The notes below the pieces were generated by a model that made no database searches, was not told the DNA's origin, and worked only from the letters and a program-made list of their open reading frames with translations. A stretch of 64,000 nucleotides of DNA from Echinicola arenosa. GTDB taxonomy: Bacteria; Bacteroidota; Bacteroidia; Cytophagales; Cyclobacteriaceae. Shown piece by piece: positions 62,646 through 64,000 of the stretch. A program made the position numbers and the translations under genes. Within the stretch, counting starts at the first letter, position 1. Each line of letters starts with the position of its first letter. Location of the stretch: assembly GCF_014841125.1 (NCBI RefSeq), contig NZ_JACYTQ010000007.1, positions 62,001 to 126,000 of the forward strand. Reading direction: 5' to 3'.

Positions 62646-64000
62646 TTAGTCCATTACGATTCTATAACTTGGGTCATCGTCGGCATAGTTGACGCTGATG
62701 ATTTTTTCGGCTTTTTCCAGTAAGCTTTTAGAGCTAGTGCTGAGGTGACGGATATAAACAGTTTTGCCTACCTTGTTGTACCTTTCGGTGACCTTGTGGA
62801 CAGCATCTATTCCAGAATGGTCGATGATCCTGCTTTCTGCAAAATCGATAATGATTTCTTCGGGATCATTCATGGGGTCAAACTTTTCCCCAAAGGCCAA
62901 GGCAGAAGCAAAGAACAATGGTCCGTAAATTTCATAGTGCTTGACGCCTTTTTCATCCACAGTCTTTCTTGCTCGGATCATTTTGGAGTTTTCCCAAGCA
63001 AATACTAAAGCGGAAATAATGACCCCGACCAAAACTGCCAAAGCCAGGTTATGCAAAAATATAGTAACCAAAGTTACGATGATCATCACCAAAACATCTG
63101 TAAAAGGTACTTTCTTGAAAATCTTCAGCGATGCCCACTCAAAGGTGCCAATGGCCACCATAAACATCAAGCCTACCAAAGCGGCCATTGGGATCATTTC
63201 AATATAAGAAGAAAAGAAAAGGATAAAGGTCAGCAAGCCACAGGCTGCGACGATACCCGATATTCTATTTCTACCACCAGCGTTGACATTGATCAAACTC
63301 TGACCGATCATGGCACAACCTCCCATTCCTCCAAAGAAGCCTGTGGTAACATTGGCCACACCTTGGGCGATGCACTCTTTATTTCCATTGCCGCGTGTCT
63401 CGGTAATTTCATCCACCAAGGTTAGGGTCAAAAGGCTTTCAATCAATCCCACACCGGCCATAATGGCAGAATAAGGCAAGACAGTCATAAAAGTGTCCCA
63501 ATTCAGGGGGACCATAGGCAGGTGGAACTCAGGAAGTCCACCTGAAATGGAGGCCATATCTCCCACGGTTCTGGTATCTACACCACCCAAGATTACAATC
63601 CCGGAAATGACCAAAATTGCCGCCAAGGCAGAAGGAATGACTTTTGTTACTTTGGGAAGGAATTTGATAATCACCATGGTCAGTACTACCAAGCCTAGCA
63701 TGATGAACAAAGGAGGTCCGGTGATCCATTCCTTCACGCCAGGACTTGTCTGGATCTTAAACTGTTCAAATTGTGAGGTGAAGATAATTACTGCTAGCCC
63801 ATTGACAAACCCATACATTACCGGATGGGGCACTAGCCGGATCAATTTTCCAAGCTTGAGAACGCCTACAAGGATTTGTATTGCGCCCATCAAAATCACT
63901 GCAGCAAAGAGATATTCTACACCTTGGCTGACCACAAGGGCTACCACTACAACCGCTATAGCTCCAGTAGCACCAGATATCATGCCCGGCCTACCGCCAA
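62646..64000 (-). CDS. SulP family anion transporter with STAS domain, 5' end outside window
   Basis: At least 451 C-terminal residues of a SulP (SLC26-like) inner-membrane transporter. The first visible residues, GGRPGMISGATGAIAVVV, are the conserved helix 3 segment of the family; an ATG at 63983 within it is internal, not the start. GGMGGCAMIGQSLINVNAGGRNRISG is the second signature region. The final 110 residues form a STAS domain (EIIIDFAESRIIDHSGIDAVHKV). Relatives import sulfate, bicarbonate or similar anions; which one is not clear. The reading frame is open to the window edge. Confidence 0.94.
   Translation of the reverse strand, partial: GGRPGMISGATGAIAVVVVALVVSQGVEYLFAAVILMGAIQILVGVLKLGKLIRLVPHPVMYGFVNGLAVIIFTSQFEQFKIQTSPGVKEWITGPPLFIMLGLVVLTMVIIKFLPKVTKVIPSALAAILVISGIVILGGVDTRTVGDMASISGGLPEFHLPMVPLNWDTFMTVLPYSAIMAGVGLIESLLTLTLVDEITETRGNGNKECIAQGVANVTTGFFGGMGGCAMIGQSLINVNAGGRNRISGIVAACGLLTFILFFSSYIEMIPMAALVGLMFMVAIGTFEWASLKIFKKVPFTDVLVMIIVTLVTIFLHNLALAVLVGVIISALVFAWENSKMIRARKTVDEKGVKHYEIYGPLFFASALAFGEKFDPMNDPEEIIIDFAESRIIDHSGIDAVHKVTERYNKVGKTVYIRHLSTSSKSLLEKAEKIISVNYADDDPSYRIVMD

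Overview
The window looks like a chromosomal segment of a Bacteroidota bacterium, most likely Cytophagales (Cyclobacteriaceae-like: Algoriphagus, Echinicola or Cyclobacterium relatives). I infer this from the AT-rich DNA, the near absence of Shine-Dalgarno sequences, several promoters of the Bacteroidota type (TTTG, about 20 bp, TAnnTTTG), and families typical of the phylum: DUF1573, DUF3078, DUF4136, DUF4301, carboxypeptidase-regulatory TonB-dependent receptors, and exported proteins with -AQ signal-peptide ends. I see no rRNA or tRNA gene, phage, insertion sequence or CRISPR array. The species is not determined.

Layout. 1-6.3 kb: end of a polysaccharide-export lipoprotein gene, dCMP deaminase, murB, an aspartoacylase-like peptidase, an egtB-egtD ergothioneine pair and a TruA-family pseudouridine synthase. 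6.3-16.5 kb: phosphohexomutase, 4-hydroxyphenylpyruvate dioxygenase, trpS, a DUF1573 protein, glutaryl-CoA-dehydrogenase-like enzyme, tryptophan 2,3-dioxygenase and a COG2509 flavoprotein, so tyrosine and tryptophan breakdown genes lie close together. 16.6-21.8 kb: gyrB, ppk1 and a convergent ppx (polyphosphate synthesis and breakdown). 21.9-34.9 kb: membrane proteins (TerC/Alx, SLC13, DUF202), patatin, DUF4301, an esterase-kinase-STAS-like operon, a 14-residue-repeat lipoprotein, a sugar-lactone oxidase and a small XRE/membrane-protein module. 35-40.5 kb: polysaccharide deacetylase with a membrane thioredoxin, then an Nramp-like transporter with pxpABC (5-oxoprolinase). 40.7-47.3 kb: rmuC, lipoproteins, trkA-trkH potassium uptake, a PhzF protein and a frameshifted PLDc_N gene. 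47.3-57.5 kb: cytochrome c with a PQQ-type sugar dehydrogenase, a lipoprotein/TonB-receptor pair, a second large outer-membrane receptor, a subtilase and a DUF3820 gene. 57.6-64 kb: two alpha/beta hydrolases, gap, a 21-bp-period repeat array and a SulP transporter cut by the window end.

Most of the window is housekeeping and accessory metabolism. The points I rate most worth checking are: an Nramp-like transporter that has lost the metal-site motifs and sits in front of pxpABC; a degenerate 21-bp-period array with a constant TCCTGT core at 62296-62459; a hydrolase whose signal peptide is in frame but has no ATG/GTG/TTG start; a one-base frameshift in a PLDc_N gene; a lipoprotein made of 14-residue repeats; perfect 46-bp palindromes between convergent genes; and three promoters placed so close to the start codon that the mRNAs should be almost leaderless.
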